Assembly (NCBI GenBank): GCA_025964055.1
Contig: JAOPZP010000098.1
Span: 1-9,668 of the forward strand
Source: Conexibacter sp.
GTDB lineage: Bacteria; Actinomycetota; Thermoleophilia; Solirubrobacterales; Solirubrobacteraceae
DNA length: 9,668 bases
Direction of reading: 5' to 3'
Part shown: positions 1 to 8,156 of the stretch, one piece after another
How the letters are laid out: each line of letters begins with the position of its first letter
Position numbering within the stretch: position 1 is the first letter of the stretch
Program-made: the position numbers and the translations under genes
The notes under the pieces: generated by a model
The model's input: the letters and a program-made list of their open reading frames with translations, nothing else
What the model was told of the DNA's origin: nothing
The model's database searches: none

Positions 1-7
1 CCCGCGC

Positions 8-316
8 GTGAGCACCGCGTGGATCGTCGTCCTCGGCGCCGGCGCGGGGACCGTGCTGCTCAAGGGCCTGGCGCCGGCGACGCTCGGCGGCCGCGCGCTG
101 CCCAGGCGCCTGACCCGCGTGATGGCGCTCCTCGGCCCGGCGCTGCTGGCGGCGCTGATCGTGACCAACACGTTCGCCTCGGGGCGCCATCTGAGCGTCG
201 ATCCGCGCGCCGCCGGCCTGGCCGCCGCGCTGGTGGCCGTGGCGCTCCGCGCGCCGGTCCTCGTGGTGATCCTGGCCGCCGCGATCACCGCCGGAGGCCT
301 GCGCGCGCTCACCTGA
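8..316 (+). CDS. azlD: AzlD-family branched-chain amino-acid export subunit
   Basis: A small, very hydrophobic 102-residue protein. Its length and segment pattern match the AzlD family, the small partner of AzlC in an inner-membrane exporter of branched-chain amino acids and analogues. Apparent membrane segments lie at about residues 3-21, 38-54, 68-81 and 83-98. The Lys-Gly-Leu-Ala-Pro-Ala stretch (19-24) and the Thr-Asn-Thr-Phe turn (53-56) are typical of the family. The start is GTG at position 8. The bases GTGA at 8-11 also provide a TGA (9-11) that could end an upstream azlC in another frame, so translational coupling is likely, but azlC lies outside the window. If the true start is further upstream, this entry is 5'-truncated. 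The family call rests on pattern recognition, not a search. Confidence 0.75.
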   Translation: MSTAWIVVLGAGAGTVLLKGLAPATLGGRALPRRLTRVMALLGPALLAALIVTNTFASGRHLSVDPRAAGLAAALVAVALRAPVLVVILAAAITAGGLRALT

Positions 317-505
317 GACGGGCACTTTCGTGGCGTTTGCGCCCTGAATCGATGCACTTTGTTGCGCGTGCCCCAGCAACCGCCCGCGAATCTCTACGTT
401 CCGGTGTCGCCAAGGTCCGGACGGCGGGAGGCGTCGACCGGGAGCCGCGCCTCGTCCTGACGAGAGTGCCGGCCGCTGCCGCGCGACCCATGCGCATCGG
501 CGGCC

Positions 506-550
506 TCCGCGGGCGGCGGACGCGCGCAGGGTGCATCCGCCGCCCGCGGA
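506..550 (-). terminator. Hairpin terminator candidate beyond rarA
   Basis: A perfect 15-bp inverted repeat (arms 506-520 and 536-550, loop of 15 nt) begins 18 nt past the rarA stop codon on the minus strand. It has no U-run, which is common for terminators in high-GC actinobacteria. It could also stop read-through from azlD on the plus strand. The rest of the 317-568 gap shows no convincing ORF, only a weak direct repeat of GCACTTT at 322 and 354. Confidence 0.55.
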
Positions 551-568
551 CCTCCTCCGGATCGCGTC

Positions 569-1891
569 TCAGTCCGGCAGGCCGCGCGCCCGCCGGATGG
601 CCGCGAGCCGCGCGACCATCTCGGCCTCGTTCTCGTCGGGGTGGTAGAAGCGCGTCCCCGACAGCGGCGGCGGCATGACGTCCTGGGGACCCATGTGGCC
701 CGGCCGGTCGTGCGGGTACTCGTAGCCGGCCTCCTTCAGCGGGCCGGAGCGCAGGTAGGTCGGCGGCGCCTGGGCGCCGTGGTCGCGCACGTGGGCGCGC
801 GCCGCGCCGAGCGCCGTGTAGGACGCGTTGGACTTCGGCGCGAGCGCGAGGTAGACCGCGCACTGCGCCAGCGCGTGGGCGCCCTCGGGCAGGCCGATCA
901 GGTTGATCGCCGCGGCGGTCGACGTCGCCACCACCAGCGCCTGCGGATCGGCGTTGCCGATGTCCTCGGAGGCCAGGATCACCATCCGCCGCGTGATGAA
1001 CCGCGGGTCCTCGCCGCCCTCGAGCATGACCGCGAGGTAGTAGAGCGAGGCGTCGGGGTCGCTGGCGCGGGTGGCCTTGATCCACGACGAGATCAGGTCG
1101 TAGTGCTGGTCGCCGTCGCGGTCGTAGCGCACGGCCTTGCGCTGCAGGGCGCTCTCGGCGATCTCCAGCGTCACCGTGGGTGGGTGGGGGCCGGTTCCCG
1201 CCGTCTCGCAGGCCAGCTCCAGCGCGCCGAGGGCGGTGCGCGCGTCGCCGCCGCTGCGCTGGGCCAGGAAGGCGATCGCCTCCTCGCCGACCTGCGCCTC
1301 GCCGCACTCGCCACGCTCCAGCGCGCGGCGCAGCAGGATCTCCACGTGCTCGGCGGTCAGCGCCCGCAGCTCCAGGACCTGGGAGCGCGACAGCAGCGCC
1401 GAGTTGACCGAGAAGTACGGGTTCTCGGTCGTCGCCCCGATCAGCGTGACGAGGCCCTCCTCGACGGCGGGCAGCAGCGCGTCCTGCTGGGCCTTGTTGA
1501 AGCGGTGGATCTCGTCGAGGAACAGCACCGTCGAGCGGCCCGCGCGGCGCTGCTCCCGGGCGCGGGCGATCACGGCGGTGACCTCCGCCTTGCCGGCGGC
1601 GACGGCGCTGAGCTCCTCGAACGCGGCGTCGGCGCCGGTGGCGACGATCCGCGCCAGCGTCGTCTTGCCCGTGCCGGGCGGCCCGTGCAGGATCATCGAG
1701 AAGGGGCGCCCGTGCTCGATGGCCACGCGCAGCGCGGAGCCCTCGCCGAGGACGTGCTCCTGGCCGACGAGCTCGGCGAGGGTGCTGGGGCGCATGCGCG
1801 CGGGCAGCGGAGAGCCCGGCGGCAGCGGCGCGGGACCGCCACCCTGCTGCTGGGAATCCTGCGCGCCGGTGGAGAACAGCTGGTCAGACAC
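569..1891 (-). CDS. rarA: Replication-associated recombination protein A (RarA/MgsA), AAA+ ATPase
   Basis: This 440-residue AAA+ ATPase of the RarA/MgsA/WRNIP1 family acts at stalled replication forks, where family members remodel DNA ends together with SSB and clamp-loader-like activities. Visible motifs are Walker A GPPGTGKT (70-77), Walker B LFLDEIH followed by RFNKAQQD (123-136), and sensor-1 GATTENP (152-158), which is very characteristic of RarA. The C-terminal half contains the family's tetramerisation region, with SEDIGNADP and a Gly-Tyr-x-Tyr-Pro-His motif. Length is normal for the family. The chosen start is GTG at 1891. It has only a weak purine tract upstream, and the first 30 residues are a low-complexity Gln/Gly/Pro tail. 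The gene is divergent from the M20 peptidase with 107 bp between them. I see no clear rarA promoter there. Confidence 0.95.
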   Translation of the reverse strand: MSDQLFSTGAQDSQQQGGGPAPLPPGSPLPARMRPSTLAELVGQEHVLGEGSALRVAIEHGRPFSMILHGPPGTGKTTLARIVATGADAAFEELSAVAAGKAEVTAVIARAREQRRAGRSTVLFLDEIHRFNKAQQDALLPAVEEGLVTLIGATTENPYFSVNSALLSRSQVLELRALTAEHVEILLRRALERGECGEAQVGEEAIAFLAQRSGGDARTALGALELACETAGTGPHPPTVTLEIAESALQRKAVRYDRDGDQHYDLISSWIKATRASDPDASLYYLAVMLEGGEDPRFITRRMVILASEDIGNADPQALVVATSTAAAINLIGLPEGAHALAQCAVYLALAPKSNASYTALGAARAHVRDHGAQAPPTYLRSGPLKEAGYEYPHDRPGHMGPQDVMPPPLSGTRFYHPDENEAEMVARLAAIRRARGLPD

Positions 1892-1985
1892 TGCCCCAAG
1901 GGTGGCAGGCGCCGTGGTCGTGGTGCCGCGGCGCGCGCAGGCCGCCTGGCATGGTCGACCGTCCTGGCGGTCGGTGCCGGCGCGT

Positions 1986-1991
1986 TAGGGT
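1986..1991 (+). promoter_or_regulatory. Leaderless -10 box of the M20 peptidase
   Basis: TAGGGT fits the TANNNT form of actinobacterial -10 boxes and ends 7 nt before the ATG at 1999. No SD sequence lies between them, so transcription probably starts at or beside the start codon. No good -35 element is visible. Confidence 0.55.
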
Positions 1992-1998
1992 CTTGACA

Positions 1999-3282
1999 AT
2001 GGCTCTCGAACAGCGCGCCGTCGCGTTGCTGCAGCAGCTGCTCCGTCACCGGACGGTCAACCCGCCCGGCGACGAGCGCGCGCTGCAGGAGGAGCTGGCC
2101 ACCGAGCTGCGCGACGCCGGGTTCGAGGTCGACCTGCTCGGCCGCACGCCCGAGCGCCCGAACCTCGTGGCGCGCCTGCGCGGCGAGGCCGACGGGCCCG
2201 TGCTCGGCCTGCTCTCGCACGTCGACACCGTGCTGGCCAACCCCGAGGAGTGGCAGCGCGACCCGTGGTCGGGCGACCTGGTCGACGGCGAGGTCTGGGG
2301 CCGCGGCGCGCAGGACATGAAGTCGCAGACCGCGGCGGAGGTCGCCGCCGCGCTGGACCTCGCGCTCAGTGGCTGGCGGCCGGCGCGCGGCGACCTGCTG
2401 GTGATCGTCGTCGTCGACGAGGAGACCGGCGGCGAGGACGGCGCGATCTGGCTGACGCAGAACCACCCCGAGCTCGTCCGCTGCGACTACCTGCTCAACG
2501 AGGGCGCCGGATCGGTCATCCCGCACGGCGACGAGCGGCTCTACGGCGTGTGCGCGGCCGAGAAGGGCGTCATGCGCTTCTCGCTGACCACCCGCGGCGC
2601 CGCCGGCCACGCCTCGATGCCCAACGTCGGCGACAACGCGCTGCCCAAGCTCGCGCCGCTGCTGCAGGCGCTGGCGACCAGACGCCCGTCGCTGGACCTC
2701 ACCGAGGCGCCGCAGGCGCTGTTCGCCGCGCTCGGCGTCGATGGCCTGGACGCGCTGCGGGAGGCCAACCCCGCGCTGGCCGCGTTCGCCGAGCCGATGG
2801 CCTCGGTGACGTTCGCGCCGACGATCATCAGCGCCGGCAGCAAGATCAACGTGATCCCGAGCGCCGCGACGCTCACCGTCGACTGCCGCGTGCCGCCCGG
2901 CCACGGGCGCGAGACCGCGCAGCGCCGGATGGACGAGGTGCTCGAGGGCCTCGGCAACGGCTACGAGGTGACGTGGATCGAGGAGGTCGTGGGCAACGGC
3001 TCGCCGACCGAGTCGCCGCTGATGGACGCGATCCGCCACTGGATCGCCGGCGAGGACCCCGGCGCCCGCGTCGTCCCGACGATGCTGCCGGCCTACACCG
3101 ACTCCCGGGCCTTCCGCGACGCGTTCCCCGAATGCGTGGCCTACGGCTTCTTCCCCCAACGCGAGATGAGCCTCTACGAGATGTGGCCCCTGGTGCACGG
3201 CAAGGACGAGCGGATCGCCGCCGCGGACGTGGGCTTCGCCGCCCGCTGCTACCGCTCGGTCGCGACGGAGCTGCTGGGATGA
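1999..3282 (+). CDS. M20-family metallopeptidase (ArgE/DapE/carboxypeptidase-like)
   Basis: A 427-residue cytosolic di-zinc hydrolase of the M20 family, which cleaves N-acyl or peptide bonds of small substrates. The metal and catalytic residues are visible: His74 and Asp76 in LLSHVDTV, the bridging Asp106 in GRGAQDMK, the acidic pair Glu141/Glu142 in VVDEETGG, Glu168 in LLNEGAGS, and a late His400 in LVHGKDER. The dimerisation-domain signature GAAGHASMP lies at 200-208. All expected ligands are present, so it should be active. The exact substrate (acetylornithine, succinyl-diaminopimelate or a dipeptide) cannot be told from motifs. ATG 1999 was chosen over the in-frame ATG 1951 because of the TANNNT box 7 nt upstream and because family homology starts here. 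The stop overlaps the next start as ATGA, so the DUF1385 gene is probably translationally coupled. Confidence 0.9.
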   Translation: MALEQRAVALLQQLLRHRTVNPPGDERALQEELATELRDAGFEVDLLGRTPERPNLVARLRGEADGPVLGLLSHVDTVLANPEEWQRDPWSGDLVDGEVWGRGAQDMKSQTAAEVAAALDLALSGWRPARGDLLVIVVVDEETGGEDGAIWLTQNHPELVRCDYLLNEGAGSVIPHGDERLYGVCAAEKGVMRFSLTTRGAAGHASMPNVGDNALPKLAPLLQALATRRPSLDLTEAPQALFAALGVDGLDALREANPALAAFAEPMASVTFAPTIISAGSKINVIPSAATLTVDCRVPPGHGRETAQRRMDEVLEGLGNGYEVTWIEEVVGNGSPTESPLMDAIRHWIAGEDPGARVVPTMLPAYTDSRAFRDAFPECVAYGFFPQREMSLYEMWPLVHGKDERIAAADVGFAARCYRSVATELLG

Positions 3283-4109
3283 GCGCCCCGGCGGACGAGA
3301 CCACGGCCGACGGCGCGCCCAAGCCGCTGCGCCTCGGCGGCATGGCGCTGCGCAACGGGCTGCTCGTGCACGGGCCGACGCACTGGTCGGCGGCGGTGCG
3401 GCGCAAGGACGGCACGATCGCGGTGGCGTCCGGGCGCAAGCCCCGGCTGCGCGGCCGGGTCGAGTCCGTGCCCGGCGCCCGGGGCGTCGTGCGCCTGGGC
3501 GAGGCGATGATCGTCATCCCGCTGGTCAAGCGCGCGCTGCCGGAGGCCAAGCTGCCGTGGCAGGACGGCCGCCTGGTCGGCGTGGCCGCGGCGACGACGC
3601 TCGCCACGACCCTGCTGCGCCGGCGCTTCACCGGCACCGGCGGCGAGATCGCGCTGGCCGGCGTCTCGCTCGTGCCGTCGCTGATGGCGCTGGGCAGCGG
3701 CGACCTCGCCGCCTACCACGGCGTCGAGCACAAGGCGATCGCCGCCTACGAGCAGGGCGGCGACGACGCGCGCGACGCGGCCAAGGAGCACGACCGCTGC
3801 GGCTCGCACCTGATGGCGCCGATGCTCGCCTCCAACATCGCGGGCACCGCGCTGCTCAAGCGCGCGGTCGACAAGCCCGGCCCCGTCGTCGGCACCGCGG
3901 TCTCGCTGGCCTCGATCGGCCTGGCCGTCGAGGTGTTCAACTGGTCCGAGCGCCACGAGACCTCGCTCGCCGCCCGGATCCTGCGGCGCCCCGGCTACGA
4001 GCTCCAGCGCGTGATCGGCACGCGCGAGCCGACCGAGACGCAGCTCGACGTCGGGCGCGCCGCGCTGGCGGAGATCCTGCGGGCCGAGGGCGTGCCGGCG
4101 GCCGCTTAG
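3279..4109 (+). CDS. DUF1385 (YqhQ-like) membrane protein
   Basis: This 276-residue protein carries the hallmarks of DUF1385: LGGMALRNGLLVHGP near the N-terminus (19-33), YHGVEHKAIAAYE in the middle, HDRCGSHL after it, and RPGYELQRVIGTREPTETQL near the C-terminus. Hydrophobic stretches around GVAAATTLATTLL, GEIALAGVSLVPSLMAL and GPVVGTAVSLASIGLAVEVF suggest membrane association. The conserved His, Glu and Cys residues could bind metal or a cofactor, but the family's function is unknown to me (YqhQ of Bacillus is the usual reference member). The start ATG overlaps the stop of the M20 peptidase (ATGA), so the two form an operon. Its TAG stop overlaps the convergent tetR stop by 4 bp, leaving no room for a separate terminator. 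Confidence 0.88.
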   Translation: MSAPADETTADGAPKPLRLGGMALRNGLLVHGPTHWSAAVRRKDGTIAVASGRKPRLRGRVESVPGARGVVRLGEAMIVIPLVKRALPEAKLPWQDGRLVGVAAATTLATTLLRRRFTGTGGEIALAGVSLVPSLMALGSGDLAAYHGVEHKAIAAYEQGGDDARDAAKEHDRCGSHLMAPMLASNIAGTALLKRAVDKPGPVVGTAVSLASIGLAVEVFNWSERHETSLAARILRRPGYELQRVIGTREPTETQLDVGRAALAEILRAEGVPAAA

Positions 4110-4729
4110 CGCGACGACGCCAGCACGGCGTCGCACAGCGTGTGCCAGCCGGCGCGGATCTCGTCCAGCGACATGCCGCGGGCGTCGCGCTGGTAGGCGA
4201 AGGGCTCGGGGCCGAGCGGGCCCAGCAGCGCGTCGACGAGGTAGTCGGTGCTCGCGGCGTCGCCGATCGCCTGGCGCAGCAGCAGCGCCACGTGCGTGCG
4301 GTAGAACGCGTACACCGGGTGCCGGTAGCGGTCGACGGCGCCGAAGCGCTCGGCCGACTGCATGTAGATGACGTGGCGGTCCAGGAACGCCAGCAGGCCG
4401 TCGCCGAAGGCGTGCAGCCGCTCGGCGGGCGCGGCGCCCGGGCCGAGCGGCGCCTCGCCGCGGATCAGCGACTCCTGGAAGGCCTGCTCGGGCTCGGAGA
4501 TGAGCGCGCGAATGAGCGAGGACTTGTCGCCGAAGCGCCGGTAGAGCGTGCCCTTGCCGACGCCCGCCTCGGCGGCGACGTCGTCCATCGAGAAGCAGTC
4601 GATCCCGACCCGCTCGACGAGCCGGGCGGTGGCACAGAGGATCCGCTCGCGATTGCGCCGCGCGTCGGCACGCTCACGCTCCTGGGTCGGCGCCGCCGAC
4701 ATCGGGAGCTCGAAGGATGGGGGGCCCAC
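4106..4729 (-). CDS. TetR-family transcriptional regulator
   Basis: A DNA-binding repressor of the TetR/AcrR family. The helix-turn-helix is clear, with FSMDDVAAEAGVGKGTLYRRF followed by GDKSSLIRALI (about residues 46-77 in this numbering). A ligand-binding, dimerising C-terminal domain of about 130 residues contains no recognisable ligand signature. The GTG at 4729 was chosen because it sits exactly 7 nt after a TAGGGT -10 box, giving 207 residues. ATG 4702 (198 residues) is the main alternative, but its upstream sequence has no convincing SD. It follows the FMN reductase on the same strand, whose stop TAG forms part of that -10 box. It may therefore be expressed both from the yceI promoter and from its own. 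TetR proteins usually act on nearby promoters, so the two inverted repeats upstream of yceI are the natural candidate targets (inference). Confidence 0.9.
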   Translation of the reverse strand: MGPPSFELPMSAAPTQERERADARRNRERILCATARLVERVGIDCFSMDDVAAEAGVGKGTLYRRFGDKSSLIRALISEPEQAFQESLIRGEAPLGPGAAPAERLHAFGDGLLAFLDRHVIYMQSAERFGAVDRYRHPVYAFYRTHVALLLRQAIGDAASTDYLVDALLGPLGPEPFAYQRDARGMSLDEIRAGWHTLCDAVLASSR

Positions 4730-4736
4730 ATGGAGC

Positions 4737-4742
4737 ACCCTA
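4737..4742 (-). promoter_or_regulatory. Internal leaderless -10 box of tetR, overlapping the reductase stop codon
   Basis: Read on the minus strand the hexamer is TAGGGT. Its first three bases are the TAG stop of the FMN reductase. Seven nt follow before GTG 4729. The same hexamer at the same spacing precedes the M20 peptidase gene. Confidence 0.45.
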
Positions 4743-5309
4743 AACCGCCGCCTGGGACTCCCGGGCTCCCACACGCTGCGTGAGGACGCCGAGCAACTCG
4801 TCGAGCGCCGCGCGGAGGTCGGGCTCCAGCAGGTGGCCGTCGTCGCCGAAGGCGGTGTGGGCCATGCCGACGGGCAGCTCGTTGGCGAGCACGTCGGCGC
4901 CGATGATGCCCAGGACCTTGCGCGTCTCGGCCTGCGCCCAGACCGCGCCGAAGAGGCCGGTGGAGGCGCCGATGACCGACACGGGCTTGCCGCGGAAGGC
5001 GTTGTCGGGGAAGGGGCGCGAGGCCCAGTCCAGCGCGTTCTTGAGCACGCCGGGGATGGACCCGTTGAACTCGGGGGTGGAGATGAGGACGCCGTCGGCG
5101 CTGCCGATGGCGTCGCGCAGGCGGGTCACTGCCGCGGGCGCGGGCTCGACGTCGAGGTCGGCGTCGTACGGGGGCAGGTCCCTCAGGCCGTCGAAGACCT
5201 CGAGCTCGACCCCGGACGGCAGCGACTGCGCCGCCGCCCGGAGGAGGCTCGTGTTGTGGGACCCGCTCCGGAGGGATCCGGAGATCCCCAGGATGCGGAT
5301 CGGGGCCAT
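4740..5309 (-). CDS. NAD(P)H-dependent FMN reductase / quinone reductase family
   Basis: A 189-residue flavodoxin-fold oxidoreductase of the NADPH-dependent FMN reductase family (PF03358 type, like azoreductases, ChrR and ArsH relatives). The FMN-phosphate loop GISGSLRSGSHN is at about 8-19, and the flavin-ring loop TPEFNGSIPGVLKNALDW is at about 78-95. A GASTGLFG segment follows. Such enzymes pass two electrons from NAD(P)H via FMN to quinones, azo compounds or free flavin in the cytosol. The natural substrate here is not evident. The start ATG at 5309 lies 6 nt after the yceI stop, so the two genes are cotranscribed. Its own stop provides part of the tetR -10 box. Length is typical and the gene appears intact. 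Confidence 0.9.
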   Translation of the reverse strand: MAPIRILGISGSLRSGSHNTSLLRAAAQSLPSGVELEVFDGLRDLPPYDADLDVEPAPAAVTRLRDAIGSADGVLISTPEFNGSIPGVLKNALDWASRPFPDNAFRGKPVSVIGASTGLFGAVWAQAETRKVLGIIGADVLANELPVGMAHTAFGDDGHLLEPDLRAALDELLGVLTQRVGARESQAAV

Positions 5310-5315
5310 GGTGCT

Positions 5316-5846
5316 CTAGGCCTGCTTGACGAGCTGCAGCTCGACGACGAGGTTGACGTCCCACGCCACGGCGTCGCCGCCGGTGGGGAGCTCGTTCTGC
5401 CAGTTGAGGCCGAACTCGCGGCGGTCGACCTTGGTGCTCAGCTCGAACGCGACGCGCTCGTTGCCGTACGGGTCGGCGCCGGCGGCGTAGCTGCCGGTGG
5501 CGGTGACGGGCTTGGTGACGCCCTTGATGGTCAGCTCGCCGTCGACCTCGGCCGTGCCGTCGTCGTTGGCGCGGATGGCCGTCGAGCGGAACGTGACGGT
5601 CGGGGTGACCTCGGCGTTGAAGAAGTCCTCGGTCATCAGGTGGCCCTTGAAGTTGGGCTCGTCGATGGCGACCGACGTGACGTCGGCCGTGCCGGTCAGG
5701 ACGCCATCAGCCAGCTGGGCGTCGAACTTCTCGAACGTGCTGCGGAAGGTGGCGAGGCCGTTGTACTTGACGCCGAAGCCGATGGTCGAGTGGACCGGGT
5801 CGACGCTGTAGGTGCCGGTGGGGATCTGCTGCGCGGTGGTGCTCAT
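5316..5846 (-). CDS. YceI-family lipid-binding / stress protein
   Basis: A 176-residue YceI-domain protein, a lipocalin-like beta barrel that binds polyisoprenoids or other hydrophobic molecules. Diagnostic segments are YSVDPVHSTIGFGVKY at the start, TEDFFNAEVTPTVTFRST in the middle, GELTIKGVTKPVT, and DRREFGLNW near the C-terminus. There is no signal peptide, so it should be cytosolic, as are many actinobacterial members, unlike the periplasmic E. coli YceI. The ATG at 5846 was chosen because the YceI homology begins right after it. An AGGAG (5859-5863, minus strand) lies 12 nt upstream, a slightly long spacing. It is the first gene of the yceI-reductase-tetR unit and has a good promoter with two operator-like dyads. 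Together with the reductase it suggests a response to a hydrophobic redox-active compound (inference). Confidence 0.93.
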   Translation of the reverse strand: MSTTAQQIPTGTYSVDPVHSTIGFGVKYNGLATFRSTFEKFDAQLADGVLTGTADVTSVAIDEPNFKGHLMTEDFFNAEVTPTVTFRSTAIRANDDGTAEVDGELTIKGVTKPVTATGSYAAGADPYGNERVAFELSTKVDRREFGLNWQNELPTGGDAVAWDVNLVVELQLVKQA

Positions 5847-5879
5847 GGTGGGAAGAGGCTCCTGTCGGTGTGTGGAAGA

Positions 5880-5892
5880 GGACCGAAGTCCG
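5880..5892 (+). promoter_or_regulatory. Operator-like dyad 1 (GGACCGAAGTCCG)
   Basis: The core is an inverted repeat GGAC-N4-GTCC (5880-5891). It lies just downstream of the predicted yceI transcription start. The 13-nt core differs at only one base from dyad 2 read on the opposite strand. The two centres are 35 bp apart. Confidence 0.55.
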
Positions 5893-5906
5893 TTTGCGTT
5901 GTGACG

Positions 5907-5937
5907 ACTATAGCGGACTACGGTCCGCTTGTGTCGA
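5907..5937 (-). promoter_or_regulatory. Promoter of the yceI-reductase-tetR unit
   Basis: On the minus strand, TCGACA (5937-5932) matches five of six bases of the -35 consensus and TATAGT (5912-5907) five of six of the -10 consensus. They are separated by 19 bp. The predicted start is near 5900, giving a leader of about 54 nt. Dyad 2 touches the -10 box and fills the spacer, an ideal position for repression. Confidence 0.6.
5912..5929 (-). promoter_or_regulatory. Operator-like dyad 2 (7-bp perfect arms) inside the promoter
   Basis: AGCGGAC (5912-5918) and GTCCGCT (5923-5929) form a perfect inverted repeat with a 4-bp spacer. Read on the minus strand its core is GGACCGTAGTCCG (5914-5926), nearly the same as dyad 1. 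Size and symmetry suit a TetR-family dimer. The product of the third gene of this unit is the leading candidate ligand. Confidence 0.6.
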
Positions 5938-6006
5938 GCGGGTGTCCGATCGCCGATCTCGGCCGCTGCTTTCAAGGGATCGCGGCTTGCGGCCGATGGA
6001 AGGGAG

Positions 6007-7704
<1,698 letters not shown>

Positions 7705-7719
7705 GGCAGCCCGCTCGAC

Positions 7720-7725
7720 TAAGGT
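7720..7725 (+). promoter_or_regulatory. Leaderless -10 box of the epimerase gene
   Basis: TAAGGT fits TANNNT and ends 8 nt before the ATG at 7734. The intervening bases contain no SD. It lies in the 29-bp gap after the FtsH-like gene, so the epimerase need not depend on that gene's promoter. Confidence 0.5.
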
Positions 7726-7733
7726 CGCGCGCC

Positions 7734-8147
7734 ATGTTCGCGCGCATCGACCACGTGGGCGTCGCCGTCGAGGACCTCGACGCCGCCATCGCCCTGTACG
7801 AGACGACCTACGGCATGGCGCTCGTGCACCGCGAGACCGTCACGGAGCAGGGCGTCGAGGCCGTCCTGCTCGACGTCGGCGAGAACCACGTCGAGCTGCT
7901 GGCCCCGCTGGGCCCCGACACGCCGGTCGGCAAGTTCCTCGCCAAGAAGGGCCCGGGCATGCATCACGTCGCCTACCAGGTGGCCGACATCGACGCGACG
8001 CTCGAGGCGCTGAAGGCCGCCGGCACGCGCCTGATCGACGAGACGCCGCGGATCGGCATCCGCGGCTCACGGGTGGCGTTCCTGCATCCGGCCGCCACGG
8101 GCGGGGTGCTGACGGAGATCGTCGAGCCGGCCCACGGACCCCAGTAG
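7734..8147 (+). CDS. mce: Methylmalonyl-CoA epimerase
   Basis: A 137-residue glyoxalase-fold (VOC) protein that interconverts (2S)- and (2R)-methylmalonyl-CoA in propionyl-CoA metabolism, upstream of B12-dependent mutase. Family signatures are IDHVGVAVEDLDAAIALYE at the N-terminus, NHVELLAPLGPDTPVGKFL in the middle, GPGMHHVAYQV (74-83), and LTEIVEP at the end. Likely metal or catalytic residues are His7, Glu54, His78 and Glu128. Length is normal for the stand-alone enzyme. No mutase or carboxylase subunit genes are in the window. The gene starts at ATG 7734 behind a leaderless-type promoter. Its TAG stop begins the -10 box of the next gene. A different VOC activity is possible, but the motif set fits epimerase well. 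Confidence 0.9.
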   Translation: MFARIDHVGVAVEDLDAAIALYETTYGMALVHRETVTEQGVEAVLLDVGENHVELLAPLGPDTPVGKFLAKKGPGMHHVAYQVADIDATLEALKAAGTRLIDETPRIGIRGSRVAFLHPAATGGVLTEIVEPAHGPQ

Positions 8148-8150
8148 GCT
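8145..8150 (+). promoter_or_regulatory. Leaderless -10 box of the small gene, overlapping the epimerase stop
   Basis: TAGGCT fits TANNNT and ends 6 nt before ATG 8157. Its first three bases are the epimerase stop codon. This is the same arrangement as at the reductase/tetR junction. Confidence 0.45.
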
Positions 8151-8156
8151 GCGGCC

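Noticed and set aside
322..360. Direct repeat GCACTTT at 322-328 and 354-360
   Set aside because: Seven bases with only loose flanking similarity in a short gap. Not enough to claim a repeat element or binding site.
1993..1998. Perfect TTGACA directly before the M20 peptidase ATG
   Set aside because: It would be a -35 box pointing into the gene, but no -10-like hexamer lies 16-19 bp further on. The upstream TAGGGT explains the start better.
1951..1998. Upstream in-frame ATG at 1951 for the M20 peptidase
   Set aside because: The added residues are Arg/Gly-rich with no family similarity, and there is no SD. The start at 1999 has the leaderless promoter signal.
5929..6006. TTG start extending the FtsH-like protein by 26 residues
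   Set aside because: Codons in this stretch lose the strong G/C third-base bias and include rare CGA, AGG and GGA. The segment also overlaps the operator region.
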